From positions 72,334,756 to 72,398,755 of the forward strand of contig CM060731.1 in assembly GCA_030704615.1 (NCBI GenBank): a stretch of 64,000 nucleotides of DNA, in the 5' to 3' direction. This DNA comes from Takakia lepidozioides (taxonomy: Eukaryota; Streptophyta; Takakiopsida; Takakiales; Takakiaceae). The notes beneath the pieces were generated by a model that was not told the DNA's origin, did no database searches, and saw only the letters and a program-made list of their open reading frames with translations. Shown here piece by piece: positions 33,714 through 43,149 of this stretch (position 1 is its first letter; every line of letters starts with the position of its first letter). Position numbers and translations under genes: made by a program.

Positions 33714-34560
33714 CTAGCTCAGGAATCCGATTGCAAAACTTGTATTGTACAAAAATTTGTTATAAAGGAAATGGGTTCCAAATATTGTGCGTCCTATTGT
33801 GTTTGGAATGGTGATGCATGGTATGGTTGGCTAGTGTGTAGAATGCATGCTAGCTTATAAAAGTGGGAGAGGTAAATTGGGTTAATCGTGTGTTTGCGTA
33901 GTGCCGAAATCGGGTGACCCCCATCCAAGGGGCAAGGAAACTTGCGACTTCTTTGGGAGTTCACGTGCTAGTGCGCACCTGGCGCGTGCGCGTACTATAA
34001 CTGCGCTACCGAGGGGGTTGCCTTGTAGTGCGGGCTAACGCGGAAGCTATGTGCTTCCGTTCACGTACTATAATCGTGTAGCCTCGGGACGAAGTCGTAA
34101 TGCGGCTTCGGCGTGTTTCCGTACCTCAGGCCAGCATTCCAAGGCGGACCCAATTGTAGTGATTGGGGCGCACGGTTGGTTCAAGGTTATCTTCCTAGTC
34201 AAAGAGGGTTCCAGGGAATCCTTGCTCAAGGTGATGCCAAAAGTGGCATCATGAGCAGTCGCAAGCAATGTTGTTGCAGTAAGGCGATTCGATCCTCGGG
34301 GAGGATCGTTCCTTGGCCTTGAAGAAGGCCAAGAAGAGTGCACTGGGAGGAGCTGGAGAGGCTCCACCCTTGGCCGGGACTTGGAGGAAGTCGGCCGAAC
34401 TAGCTAGTGGAGAGTAGAGTCAAGTGTGGGGTTTGGTTCTTTGCCATGGGACGCCATGGTACAGAAACAAACTCCTTGATGTGGGACGCCACAACTTGGA
34501 TGTTCGTTTCTACAAAATAGACAAGTCGATGAGGACATCGACTCCCTGTTGGTAGGGGTG
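33714..34560 (+). other. Long non-coding interval before the 3' LTR of element 3
   Basis: About 850 bases lie between the chromodomain stop and the 3' LTR. The interval starts with a tract that looks like a polypurine tract (GTGGGGGAGGAAA at 33681-33693) followed by TGCATGCTTAGCC, and contains CTTATAAAAGTGGG at about 33852. It has no counterpart in front of the 5' LTR copy at 28364. The tract just before 34561 (GGTAGGGGTG) is a weaker polypurine candidate. Confidence 0.5.
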
Positions 34561-35289
34561 TGCGTCGCGGCCCTTTGCCTTGAGGGCAGGGGGTCGGGAC
34601 ACATGATGGGCTGTCCCTGTGGTGGGGGCAGCGGCAGCGATAGGTATGGGGGGGCTGAAGCACCCTTGAGTGCCCAAGGCACTCAGGGAAGCGGAGGCGC
34701 TCACTAGGTGGAGCCCCGCACACCGGGTTGCGGTGGGGGTGGCTCCACAAGGGGTGGTGGTAGCTTAGTGGGACTTAGTGGGGGTGGCATAGGACTCACC
34801 ATGGGGGCGGATACCTCGTGGTGGGAGTCGTGGGGAGTCTTGGGACTCATCACGGTCCATAGGGGCCGTGGTGAGCGGGCCAAGACACACCGCGACTCAC
34901 CACCGGGAATCGAGGGTCTTCGTGGTGGTTCGCCATAAAATGGCATGGCTGGTTGTGAAACCCCCGCGGACAGCTACAGAAGTATATATAGGGAGTAGTA
35001 ACCCCGAGAACGGTGCAAGCCCGTTGGTGACCAAAAACTAGTAAGTAAGCGAGCGAGCCGGAAAGCGACCAAAGAGTGGGGAGCTGTTCCGGACTGCCAT
35101 CTACCAAAGGGAATTCCACTAGGCCCAAATAGGTGGAGGGTCTTTCGGGGGAGCGAAGGGGGACCATTATGTCCCAGTGAGCAGCCGAAGCTCCAAGTTG
35201 GCCCGGCGGCCGGTTGGGAGTCAGGCGCGCGCATCAAAGCGAGTAACTATGACTTGAGGGGGGAGCTTACCGAAGTGAGGTGCGCGACA
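34561..35289 (+). repeat. 3' LTR of element 3
   Basis: About 729 bp, TGCGTCGCGGCCCTTTGCC to GAGGTGCGCGACA, matching the 5' LTR throughout with a few indels in G- and C-runs. It is followed directly by the target duplication ACGGA. Confidence 0.85.
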
Positions 35290-35294
35290 ACGGA

Positions 35295-36600
35295 TCTGCA
35301 ATATGGGTTGATAAATCCTCACATGCGGATAGCAAGGATAAGCTGTGCATATTTTTGGCGTTTTTCGAGGATAGAGGAGCTGGGAGAGCGGTCGTGGCAA
35401 TATGTAAATTCTATGAAATGGATGGTGTAAGCAGGGGACGGTTCAGTGGGTGGGAGAGCGTTAGTGGGAAGTCCCTGGACTAGAAGGATATCCAGGCAGA
35501 GTCGGGCAGGGCATTTGCAGGGTGAGTGAGGACTGCAATTACAGGGAAGCAGCCAAGGTGGCTCAGCCTAAATTTTTTGAAAGCTGGTGAACAGAAATGC
35601 AGGGACTATGTCCTAGATGGTCCTGAAGATGAAGCTCTCTATGAAAATACTTTTCTGCTTCTTTGTGTGGTTCAAAGGTAGACTCCCTACAACATCCCGA
35701 GTCTAAATTTCAGAGTATCACTCACTAGTGACAAAGACCTTCATGAGGTTATCTCACCCGTGTCACAAACTGGAAAAATGTTCTGGGAAGTTTTATGTTA
35801 TATGAAAAAGAGAATCTACTCAGAATGTATTCACATAGGGCCCACCCCTGAAAAGGGGCAGTAGCCGCAAGGTGAAGTGGCTCTTAGTTACGCCGACTTT
35901 GACCGGAGTCTTCTCTCTCTCTGTACTCATAAGACACTATTTGTCGTAGCCTTGTGGGCCATGGATCCAGTGCCCAGTTTGAACACAAAGCAATATAAAC
36001 TACCTTTTGTCAAGGGCTGATGCAAGATAATAATTCCGCATAATGCTAGAGGTAGTATACAAAAAATGCTGAAAGATTATAATTCACTGGCAACAGTTTC
36101 AGGAACTTGGGAAAGTTGCCTGCAAGCTGACACAAGCTTTGCAAATAGAAGCAAACGTGCCTTGGTTTGACCTCACGTCTATCCGCACCAAAATTTGCTG
36201 ATAGGTTTCCCAAGCTTTTGTCTCATGCACCCATACTAGGTATGTCCTGCAATCATCACATTTTATGACACTACATCTCGTTTAGCCATATTGACAAACA
36301 CTCCCTTTGCATCCTTGATGCTCACACCAATTCCTCAAAAAATATATAATTATTTTTTAAAGAACATTAAAAAAAAATTAAAAAAAAATCATGCTAGATG
36401 TCGCCCTGCGTTGCGCCATGCCTAGTTATCATTCCTGATGTGACGTGGCGCTGACACGTCTGACGTGTGTCATGTCGAAACCCGACGTTTATCCATGTAT
36501 TTTTTTAATTTAACTTTTACGATTTACTTCTACCATTTCTAATGACATGGCAGCCACGGTGTAAAACACACGCGGTAAATTATTAATATTTAGTATTTCT
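35295..36600. other. No gene recognised; contains dispersed repeat copy b
   Basis: Unassigned sequence, including at about 35655-35800 the second copy of the repeat found at 25760-25910. From about 36340 it becomes AT-rich with poly-A and poly-T runs, leading into the hairpin array. Confidence 0.45.
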
Positions 36601-36604
36601 TAAA

Positions 36605-37580
36605 AAAATGCGATTGCCCATACTGGTGGTCGCTTACTATTTGTTATTTTTTAAATGAAGAGATTGCTATTGGTGGTCACTTCTCATTGTTTAAAAAAAA
36701 AATGAAGCATTTCTTATTTAGAAAATTTAGCGACCGCCGTGTGGCGGTCGCACTTATTCCCTAATTTGGGTTTTTTCTTAAGAAATAAAGCGACCGCAAC
36801 AAAGGCGGTCGCTCCTTTTTGTATATTAAAAATATTACACGACCACCAAGTGGTGATCGCTTCTTTTAATTATTTTTTATAAATAAAGCGACCTTCGTGT
36901 GGCGGTCGCTTCTTTAATATTTTAAAAACAAATGCAGCGACCCGCTAGGAGGCGGTCGCTATTTTTGGTTTTTTTCAATATAGCGACCAAAATGCGACGA
37001 TTGTGTCGTTTTTTTGGATTTTATTAAGAAATGAAGCGACCGCCACAAGGACGGTCGCTCCTTTTTGTATATTAAAATTACGCGACCGCCAAGTGGTAGT
37101 CGCTTCTTTTTATTTTATTTTTAAAAATAAGTGACCATCGTAAGGCAGTCGATTTTTTTTTTCCATAAATAAAGCGATCGCCGTGCTTCTTCAATATTTA
37201 AGAAAAAAATGCAGCGGCCGCCAAGAGGCGTCGCAATTTTATAAAATATATATATATATATATATAGCGACCGCCATGCGGCGGAAATGAAGCGATTGCC
37301 ACAAGGGCGGTCGCTCTTTTTTGTGTATTAAAAATACTACGCGACCGCCCAGTTGCGATCGTTTTTTTTTTTGTTTTTGTTTTTGTTTTCTTAAATAAAT
37401 ATACCGCCGTGTGGCGGTCGTTTCTTTAAAGTTTAAAAAAAAACACAGCAACCGCCTTGTGGCAGTCGCCATTTAAAAAAACAAAAAACAAAACAACCGC
37501 CATGCGACGGTCGTGTCGTTTTTTTTTTTTTAATAAAAATACAGCGACCCGCCGTGTGGCGGTTGTTTTTTTTTGTTTTT
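36605..37580. repeat. Array of short GC-rich inverted repeats (GCGACCGCC-N-GGCGGTCGC) in AT-rich DNA
   Basis: About 20 imperfect palindromes of roughly 20-26 bp occur every 45-60 bp. Good examples lie near 36731, 36789, 36892, 37036, 37081, 37266, 37294, 37401 and 37545. The core is GCGACCGCC, a 4-6 base loop such as GTGT or ACAA, then GGCGGTCGC. Spacers are T-rich or A-rich (TTTTTT, AATAAA). Substitutions in one arm are often not matched in the other, so pairing is decaying. A (TA)n tract interrupts it at 37245-37266. No protein is encoded. Confidence 0.8.
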
Positions 37581-37594
37581 TAAAAGCATCAAGC

Positions 37595-37620
37595 GGCGCC
37601 TCGCCACGTGGCGAGGCGCC
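37595..37620. repeat. Perfect 26-bp palindrome
   Basis: GGCGCCTCGCCAC is followed immediately by its exact reverse complement, centred on CACGTG. A partial copy (CACGTGGCGAGGCGCCA) lies at about 37724-37741, so the two enclose a segment of about 105 bp. A CACGTG core is also a G-box, but no gene lies beside it. Confidence 0.8.
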
Positions 37621-37667
37621 ACTTGTCAGGAAAAAAAGAAACACATGGAGAGGGGGGGGGGCGGGCA

Positions 37668-37725
37668 GCGGATTTGAACCCGTGACCTTGCCAATGGCGG
37701 ACTGGTCTGCCGCGCCGCGCCGACA
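37668..37725 (-). other. tRNA-like (Pol III B-box-like) fragment
   Basis: The minus strand reads GGTCACGGGTTCAAATCCGC, which contains a good B-box (GGTTCAAATCC), preceded by GCAGACCAGTCCGCCATTGG. The T-stem does not pair perfectly and no A-box/D-arm is visible, so this is not a functional tRNA. A tRNA-derived repeat fragment is the simplest explanation. Confidence 0.35.
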
Positions 37726-37769
37726 CGTGGCGAGGCGCCATTGGGCAGTCGCACCTTTTCATGCAAAAT

Positions 37770-37945
37770 GCTATTTTGGGGGGGGGGGGGGGGGTATATG
37801 AACCATTCCCCCTCCCTATCTGATCACTTTTACCCCTCTCGTGGAGCGGTTCTTTGACATCATGTAGTCCTTTCGGACTTTGTTGCTTCGCACTGCTAGC
37901 GGGAAGTGCAAAGGTGATTATTGGGGGGGGGGGGGGGGGGGGAGA
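37770..37945. repeat. Poly-G tracts
   Basis: Two runs, at about 37779-37795 and 37923-37942, flank GC-rich sequence. Together with the nearby G-run at 37652-37660 these may be assembly-sensitive. Confidence 0.6.
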
Positions 37946-38128
37946 GGGTTTTGTCGGTTTTTTATTGGTCGTTCCCACACCCTTGTTCTATGTTTTATCA
38001 TCCTAGCACCATTTTGCCATTTTCGGATCTACTGTGACCTGTTTTTGCAGAAACAACGAAGATACCATCCACACACGTCCATTACCATTTTTTAGGTTTT
38101 GTCCCTTGTAGTGGGCAACGGTTTATAC

Positions 38129-39613
38129 AATGTCAAGGGTCCTGAACTCAAGTTCTGGGGCGGGGTCGTGTTGGGGGTCGGAGGAAGAAAAAAAAAACCC
38201 ACGAGCAGGAGAGCCAGGTCAACAGACAAGACTACCCGGGACCGGACGCCTTGGATAGGGTGAAACAAGTGGTAGTTGATTATTTTAGGAGTAGGGACAT
38301 GATGAGGCTGGAGAGTGCTTATGTCCGACATGGATGGGAGGGATTTCGTCTTTTCAGTTGAATATGGAGAGGAAAATGAATGACGTTTTGGTTGGGGATA
38401 AGTGGACGGTGGACAAGGTCAAACTGAATTTCAATCGGTGGATCGAAAGCAGGGCGAAAAACGCCACGTGGAATTAGAGGCAGCTAATGAGGACATGAAA
38501 GGGTAAAACAATCGATGGTCGGGTGCATTCAGCCGAAGCTGAGTTAATGCGACGTATCGAGTATTGGGCACACTTGACAAGTCAGAATACACATTGCCGG
38601 ACTAGGTTAGTCTCTTGGAAGGCGAGGTCATCAGGCGGGGGGGACACGATTTCTCTTATTTACGAGAACACAAGTACGACGGTGGAACAAATTGGCCCTT
38701 ACAAATAAGGAGGGTATGCTAGGGTCCCTCACTGTAGGATTGTTGGCGATTCGCAAATACCGGAGCATTGGGAGCTAGCGGAAAAAAAACCCAAGTCCGA
38801 AAATCCAGAAAAGGTGCTGAGACAACATAACGACGAGTGTTTGGCAATGAAGTTCCAGTATTTTGCTTTGAATGCATGTGAGGTAGAGGGTTACACTCGC
38901 TGGTGGAATGAGGGAACAATACGCGAGATGATGAACCTTGACAGAAAATGGGGCAACGATTGGGACAACATGGAGGATGTGGGAAAAAAAAGAACGGAAG
39001 AAGAGTTCCAGAAACCAATCGTTTGCTTCATTTCCGGAAAGTGCGCAGTAAACTTGCATGGGCACTGATGTGCATCATGGATGCTGTTCATAAGAACGGT
39101 GTTATCCACGACTTGTCTCTTGACAACATCTTGCTGCATTTTCCAAATGGCACCGAGGAAATTAAGATTGGGGTGTGTGATTGGGGCTTAGCCACCCCAT
39201 TGGAGATACGGAAAGCCTCGCCATACTAGTTTGAAAACAAAGACAAGATGGACCGGAAACTCGCGAAAAGATGGTGGGTGAAAAAAGATATTGCGTCGGT
39301 TTTTAATGTGGAACCCCCCCCCCCCGACATGATGTCGGAGGCCTTTGCCGTTTGGAAGATAGCGGTACGAATAAATGGCAGTTCTCATTATGATGCCAAT
39401 ATGTTCGAGGACCAATCTACGGGATGTTGTTGGGATTCAATCCTACGAAGGTTGTATGACGACGACAAGAAAGAAAGAGTTACATTAGTCCACGTAGTAC
39501 ACCAACAAACATTAGATCATTTCAGAAGCGCTTCAAGTAACGAACGAAATGGTTCATCTGACATCATCCAAATGTTGAACATGCTGAGGTCGTCTGTAAT
39601 GTGTTCTTCATAA
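38129..39613 (+). pseudogene. Protein-kinase-like pseudogene
   Basis: A degenerate coding trace runs on the plus strand. From ATG 38129: MSRVLNSSSGAGS, then frame-broken sequence with DMDGRDFVFSVEYGEENE. From 38523 to 39068: GGYARVPHCRIVGD, LAMKFQYFALNACEVEGYTRWWNEGTI, MMNLDRKWGNDWDNMEDVGKK. A shift near 39040 leads to MDAVHKNGVIHDLSLDNILLHF (catalytic loop: an HRDLxxxN variant with HDL and N) and VCDWGLA (DFG replaced by DWG). It then runs through SEAFAVWKIAV and YDANMFEDQSTGCCWDSILRRL to a stop at 39611-39613. The loop residues place it in the kinase superfamily; subfamily is not recognised. At least two frameshifts and two stops mean it is broken. Confidence 0.6.
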
Positions 39614-40365
39614 TGCAGTGCTTCTCTAGCTTTTATTTTTCCAATTTGATGACATTCTGGATCTGGAAGAGATCCAGACATGTATAGAAATCCTTAAAAA
39701 AACCAAATAACCATCAAAATTTGAAGCTGGGGTCCGGGGATGAGGATTCAAATTTTGAAGGTTATTTGGTTTTTTAGGATTTATATACACGTGTAGATCT
39801 CTTCCAGATCGAGAATGTCACCAAAAAGAGGACATGGAGAAACACAAAAAAAAAGCTTCAAAAGGCAGGGCACCCATGAAAGGAGCTTGATCAATGGGCG
39901 ATCGAATCATTCAATGGGCGATCGGATGATTGACCATCCTACTGGATTTTTTTTGCTTTAACTTTGTCACTATGTTCAACATACCATGTAACATGTCCCG
40001 GTACGAGATCAATGTGGCCTATGGGGAGACATAATAGACAGACGAGGACGCATTAACTTGCACCAACAAACATGAGATCAATGTTGGAAGCGCTTCAAGT
40101 GACGAACGAAATGGTTCATCATCCAAATGTTCAACATGCTGAAGACTTCTGTAATGTCTCTTGCTTCGTAATGAGGTGCTTCTCCAGCTCTTCTTTTTTA
40201 AATCTAGTGATGTCTCGATCTGGAACAGATCCACACATGTGTATAGAAATCTTTAAAAAACCGAATGACCATCGAAATTTGAAGTTGGGATGAGGCTTCA
40301 AGTTTTGATGGTCACTTGGTTTTTGAAGGATTTATGTATTTGCATCCGTGACTCTAATCTAGGTC
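39520..40365 (+). repeat. Direct duplication of the kinase-pseudogene tail and its 3' flank
   Basis: The sequence at 39525-39830 (GCGCTTCAAGTAACGAACGA, GAAATGGTTCATC, ATCCAAATGTTGAACATGCT, then a GATCTGGAAGAGATCC block) recurs at 40087-40365 with substitutions and small deletions. The second copy includes the last codons of the kinase-like frame. Confidence 0.7.
39664..39812. repeat. Foldback (long inverted repeat), copy 1
   Basis: The left arm begins GGAAGAGATCCAGACATGTA and continues through AAATCCTTAAAAAAACC, AAATAACCATCAAAATTTGAA. The right arm is its reverse complement, TTCAAATTTTGAAGGTTATT through GGTTTTTTAGGATTTATA to CACGTGTAGATCTCTTCC. Arms are about 60 bases with a loop of about 25. 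It could be a MITE or a hairpin RNA source. Confidence 0.7.
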
Positions 40366-40370
40366 GAGAA
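40215..40370. repeat. Foldback (long inverted repeat), copy 2
   Basis: Same structure as copy 1: left arm CACATGTGTATAGAAATCTT, AAAAACCGAATGACCATC, AAATTTGAAG; right arm CTTCAAGTTTTGATGGTCAC, TTGGTTTTTGAAGGATTTATG. The arms are more diverged than in copy 1. Confidence 0.6.
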
Positions 40371-40469
40371 TATCACCATAAAGAGGGCATGGAAAAGCAC
40401 CGCATTTCGAAGCAGAAGATACTACAAAAAGAGCTTTAAATGGCAAGACACCCTTGAAATGAGCTTCAT

Positions 40470-41350
40470 CAATGGGCGATCAAATGATTGAGCATCCATA
40501 TGATTTTTGTTTGCTTTCAAACTTTGCCATTATGTTCAACATACCATATAACTGGTCCCGGTCTCATATAAGATGAAACGAATTTCAATCAATGGGCAAT
40601 CGAATAGTTGACCATCAAAATGATTTTTGTTTCCTTCAAACTTTGTCACTATGTTCAACATATGATGTAACAGGTCCCAGTCTAATGTAACATGAAATAG
40701 AATTCATTCATTGGACGATCGAATGGTTGAGCATCCAAATGATTTTTGTTTGTTTTCTTTGTCACTGTGTTCAACATACCATGTATTAGGTCCCAGACTA
40801 ATATGAGATCAATTGAAATTCATCCAATAGCTGAACGGATAGTTGCCCATCTAAATGTTTTTTTGTTCGCTTTGAGACTTTGCCAGTATGTTCAATGTAC
40901 CATCTAACAGGTCCCAAAGTAATATATGATCAATTAAAATTCATTCAATGACTCAACGGATGGTTGCCCATCCAAATGGTTTTGATTTCCTTTGAGACTT
41001 TGCAAATATGTTCAATATATCATCTAACAGGTTCTAGAGTAATATGAGATCAATCGAAATTCATTCAATGGCTCAACAGATGGTTGCCCATCCAAATGAT
41101 TTTGGTTCGCTTTCAGACTTTGTCAATATGTTCAATGTACCATCTAACAGGTCCCAAAGTAATATGAGATCAAACGAAATTCGTTCGATGGGCCAATGAG
41201 GTGTTCACCTGTCATGCAATTTTGTTCATTGCGAAAAAGAAATTATGTCATGGGTGAACAACTATTGCACCCATTGAACGGATGTGGTTGAAGCCCAACT
41301 TTTGCCCCTATGTGCTTGAATATGTGTGAAGCACATGTGCGGAGACACAA

Positions 41351-41381
<31 letters not shown>

Positions 41382-42965
41382 AACATTTGTCTCCCCAACG
41401 ACGCGCTCACCCTTCAACCAATTTAGAATTAATTGACTTTCAAATAATTAGGTTTACACTATCTTTCATTGGGGGTTTACGCTACGTAATGATTTTATTT
41501 TTGGCTCAATCTTGTTCTGTGGCTTCAATCCTTACACTGCTACATCCCTTCAAAAGTTTCAGCCAAACAAAAACGAAAAAAAGAAAAAATAATAAATAAA
41601 TATATAAATATATATCTTTGCTCACTATTGCAGAACTTTGTATAAAGAGTGCATGATCAAGTTTGGAGTGCAAATGAGGGAAGAAACTGTGGTTTTGGAT
41701 CTAAATGATTTTTGCTCACTCCCAAATTTGGCACACACGTTGAATATACCGTCATTAGACCTATGATTCAAAAATAGAATTTAAAAAAAATAATTATGTG
41801 CATGCGAAACGCAGTCCAACAGGTCCCGAGTAACTGCAGATCAAACGGAATTCATTGAATGGGTCAACGGATGGTTGCCCATCCAAATGACTTTTGTTTG
41901 CTTTGAAACTTCGCCAATATGTTCGGTACACCATCTCACAGGTCCCGGACTAATATGATATCAATCAAAAATCGTTCAATGGCTCAACGGATGGTTACCC
42001 ATCCAAATGATATTGGTTCGCTTTGAGATTTTGCTAGTGTGTTCAATATACTATCTAATAGGTCCCAGAGTAATATGAGATCAATCGAAATCGTTCAATG
42101 GCTCAACAGATTGTTGCCCATCCAAATGATTTTGGTTCGCTTTGAGGCTTTGCCAGTATGTTCAATGTACCATCTAACAGGTCCCAGAGTAATATGAGAT
42201 CAAATGATGCTTGAATATGTGTACAACACATGTGCGGAGACACAACAGAAGAAAATACATTCGCCTCCCCAACGACGCGTTCACCCTTCAACCAATTTAG
42301 AATTCAATAGAATTTATATAAAATTCAAACAAGTAATTGGGTTTACACTGTTGCGGATTGGGGGTTTTTACTACGTAACGATTTTATTTTTGGCTCAATC
42401 TTGTTCTATGGCTTCAACCCTCACACCGCTACATCCTTGCAAAAATTTGGTCTAAACAAAAATGGAAAAAAAATAAAAAAAATAATGTTATCTTCGCTCA
42501 CTATTGCAGAACTCTCTATAAAGAGTGCATGAAGTAGTAGACAAATCAAGTTTGGAGTGCAAATGAGGGAAAAAACTGTGGTTTTGGGTCCAAATGACAT
42601 TTATTCACTCCCAAATTTGGCACGCATGTTGAATATGCCGTCATTAGACATATGGTTTAAAAACAGAAATCATGTGTATGCGAAACGCAGTCCAACAGGT
42701 CCTAGAGTAATAACAGATCAAACATAATTCATTGAATGGGTCAATAGATGGTTGCCCATTGAAATAACTTTTGTTTGCTTTGAAACTTTGCCAGTACGTT
42801 CGGTACATCTTCTCACAGGCCCCGGACCAATATGAGATCAATCGAAAATCGTTCAATGGCTCAACGGATGGTTGCCCATCCAAATGATTTTGGTTCGCTT
42901 TGAGACTTGCTAGTGTGTTCAATGTACCATCTAAACAGGTCCAGAGTAATATGAGATCAATCAAA
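40470..42965. repeat. Tandem repeat of about 120 bp with a higher-order duplication
   Basis: A unit with AATGGCTCAACGGATGGTTG, CCCATCCAAATGATTTTGGT, TTCGCTTTGAGACTTTGCCA, TATGTTCAATGTACCATCTA and CAGGTCCCAGAGTAATATGA recurs at about 40475, 40600, 40718, 40836, 40958, 41078, 41860, 41982, 42102, 42738 and 42862. An unrelated block with a poly-A run, CTCCCCAACGACGCG and TTTTGGCTCAATCTTGTTCT separates sub-arrays and itself occurs twice (about 41310-41700 and 42210-42600). So a segment of about 900 bp (several 120-mers plus the block) has been duplicated. Confidence 0.8.
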
Positions 42966-43048
42966 ATTTTGAACATATTGGCGTTGAGTTCCTTAAATTA
43001 ACTCAAAGCATTTAATATGTACACTAATTCCCCCTTTTAGGGCCCTAT

Positions 43049-43086
43049 ATATATATAATAATTTTATATATATCTTATATACATTT

Positions 43087-43147
<61 letters not shown>
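43049..43147. repeat. (TA)n and (GA)n microsatellites
   Basis: TATATA-rich sequence from 43049 to 43100 passes directly into about 24 GA dinucleotides (43101-43147). Confidence 0.9.

Positions 43148-43149
<2 letters not shown>

Larger units (their letters stand above)
28364..35289 (+). mobile_element. LTR element 3: Ty3/gypsy chromovirus
   Basis: Flanked by the 5-bp target duplication ACGGA (28359-28363 and 35290-35294). LTRs are at 28364-29081 and about 34561-35289, both ending GTGCGCGACA. A primer-binding site complementary to initiator tRNA-Met follows the 5' LTR. The interior encodes gag with a zinc knuckle, protease, RT, RNase H, integrase and a C-terminal chromodomain in the usual chromovirus order. 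The reading frame is broken about ten times by small indels. Confidence 0.9.

Noticed and set aside
36605-37580. CRISPR-like array (regular repeats with spacers)
   Set aside because: Repeats are imperfect palindromes whose spacing varies and spacers are A/T runs; the genome is a plant nuclear genome; no cas genes.
37668-37725. Functional tRNA gene on the minus strand
   Set aside because: Good B-box but no D-arm or A-box, no complete acceptor stem, and a poorly paired T-stem.
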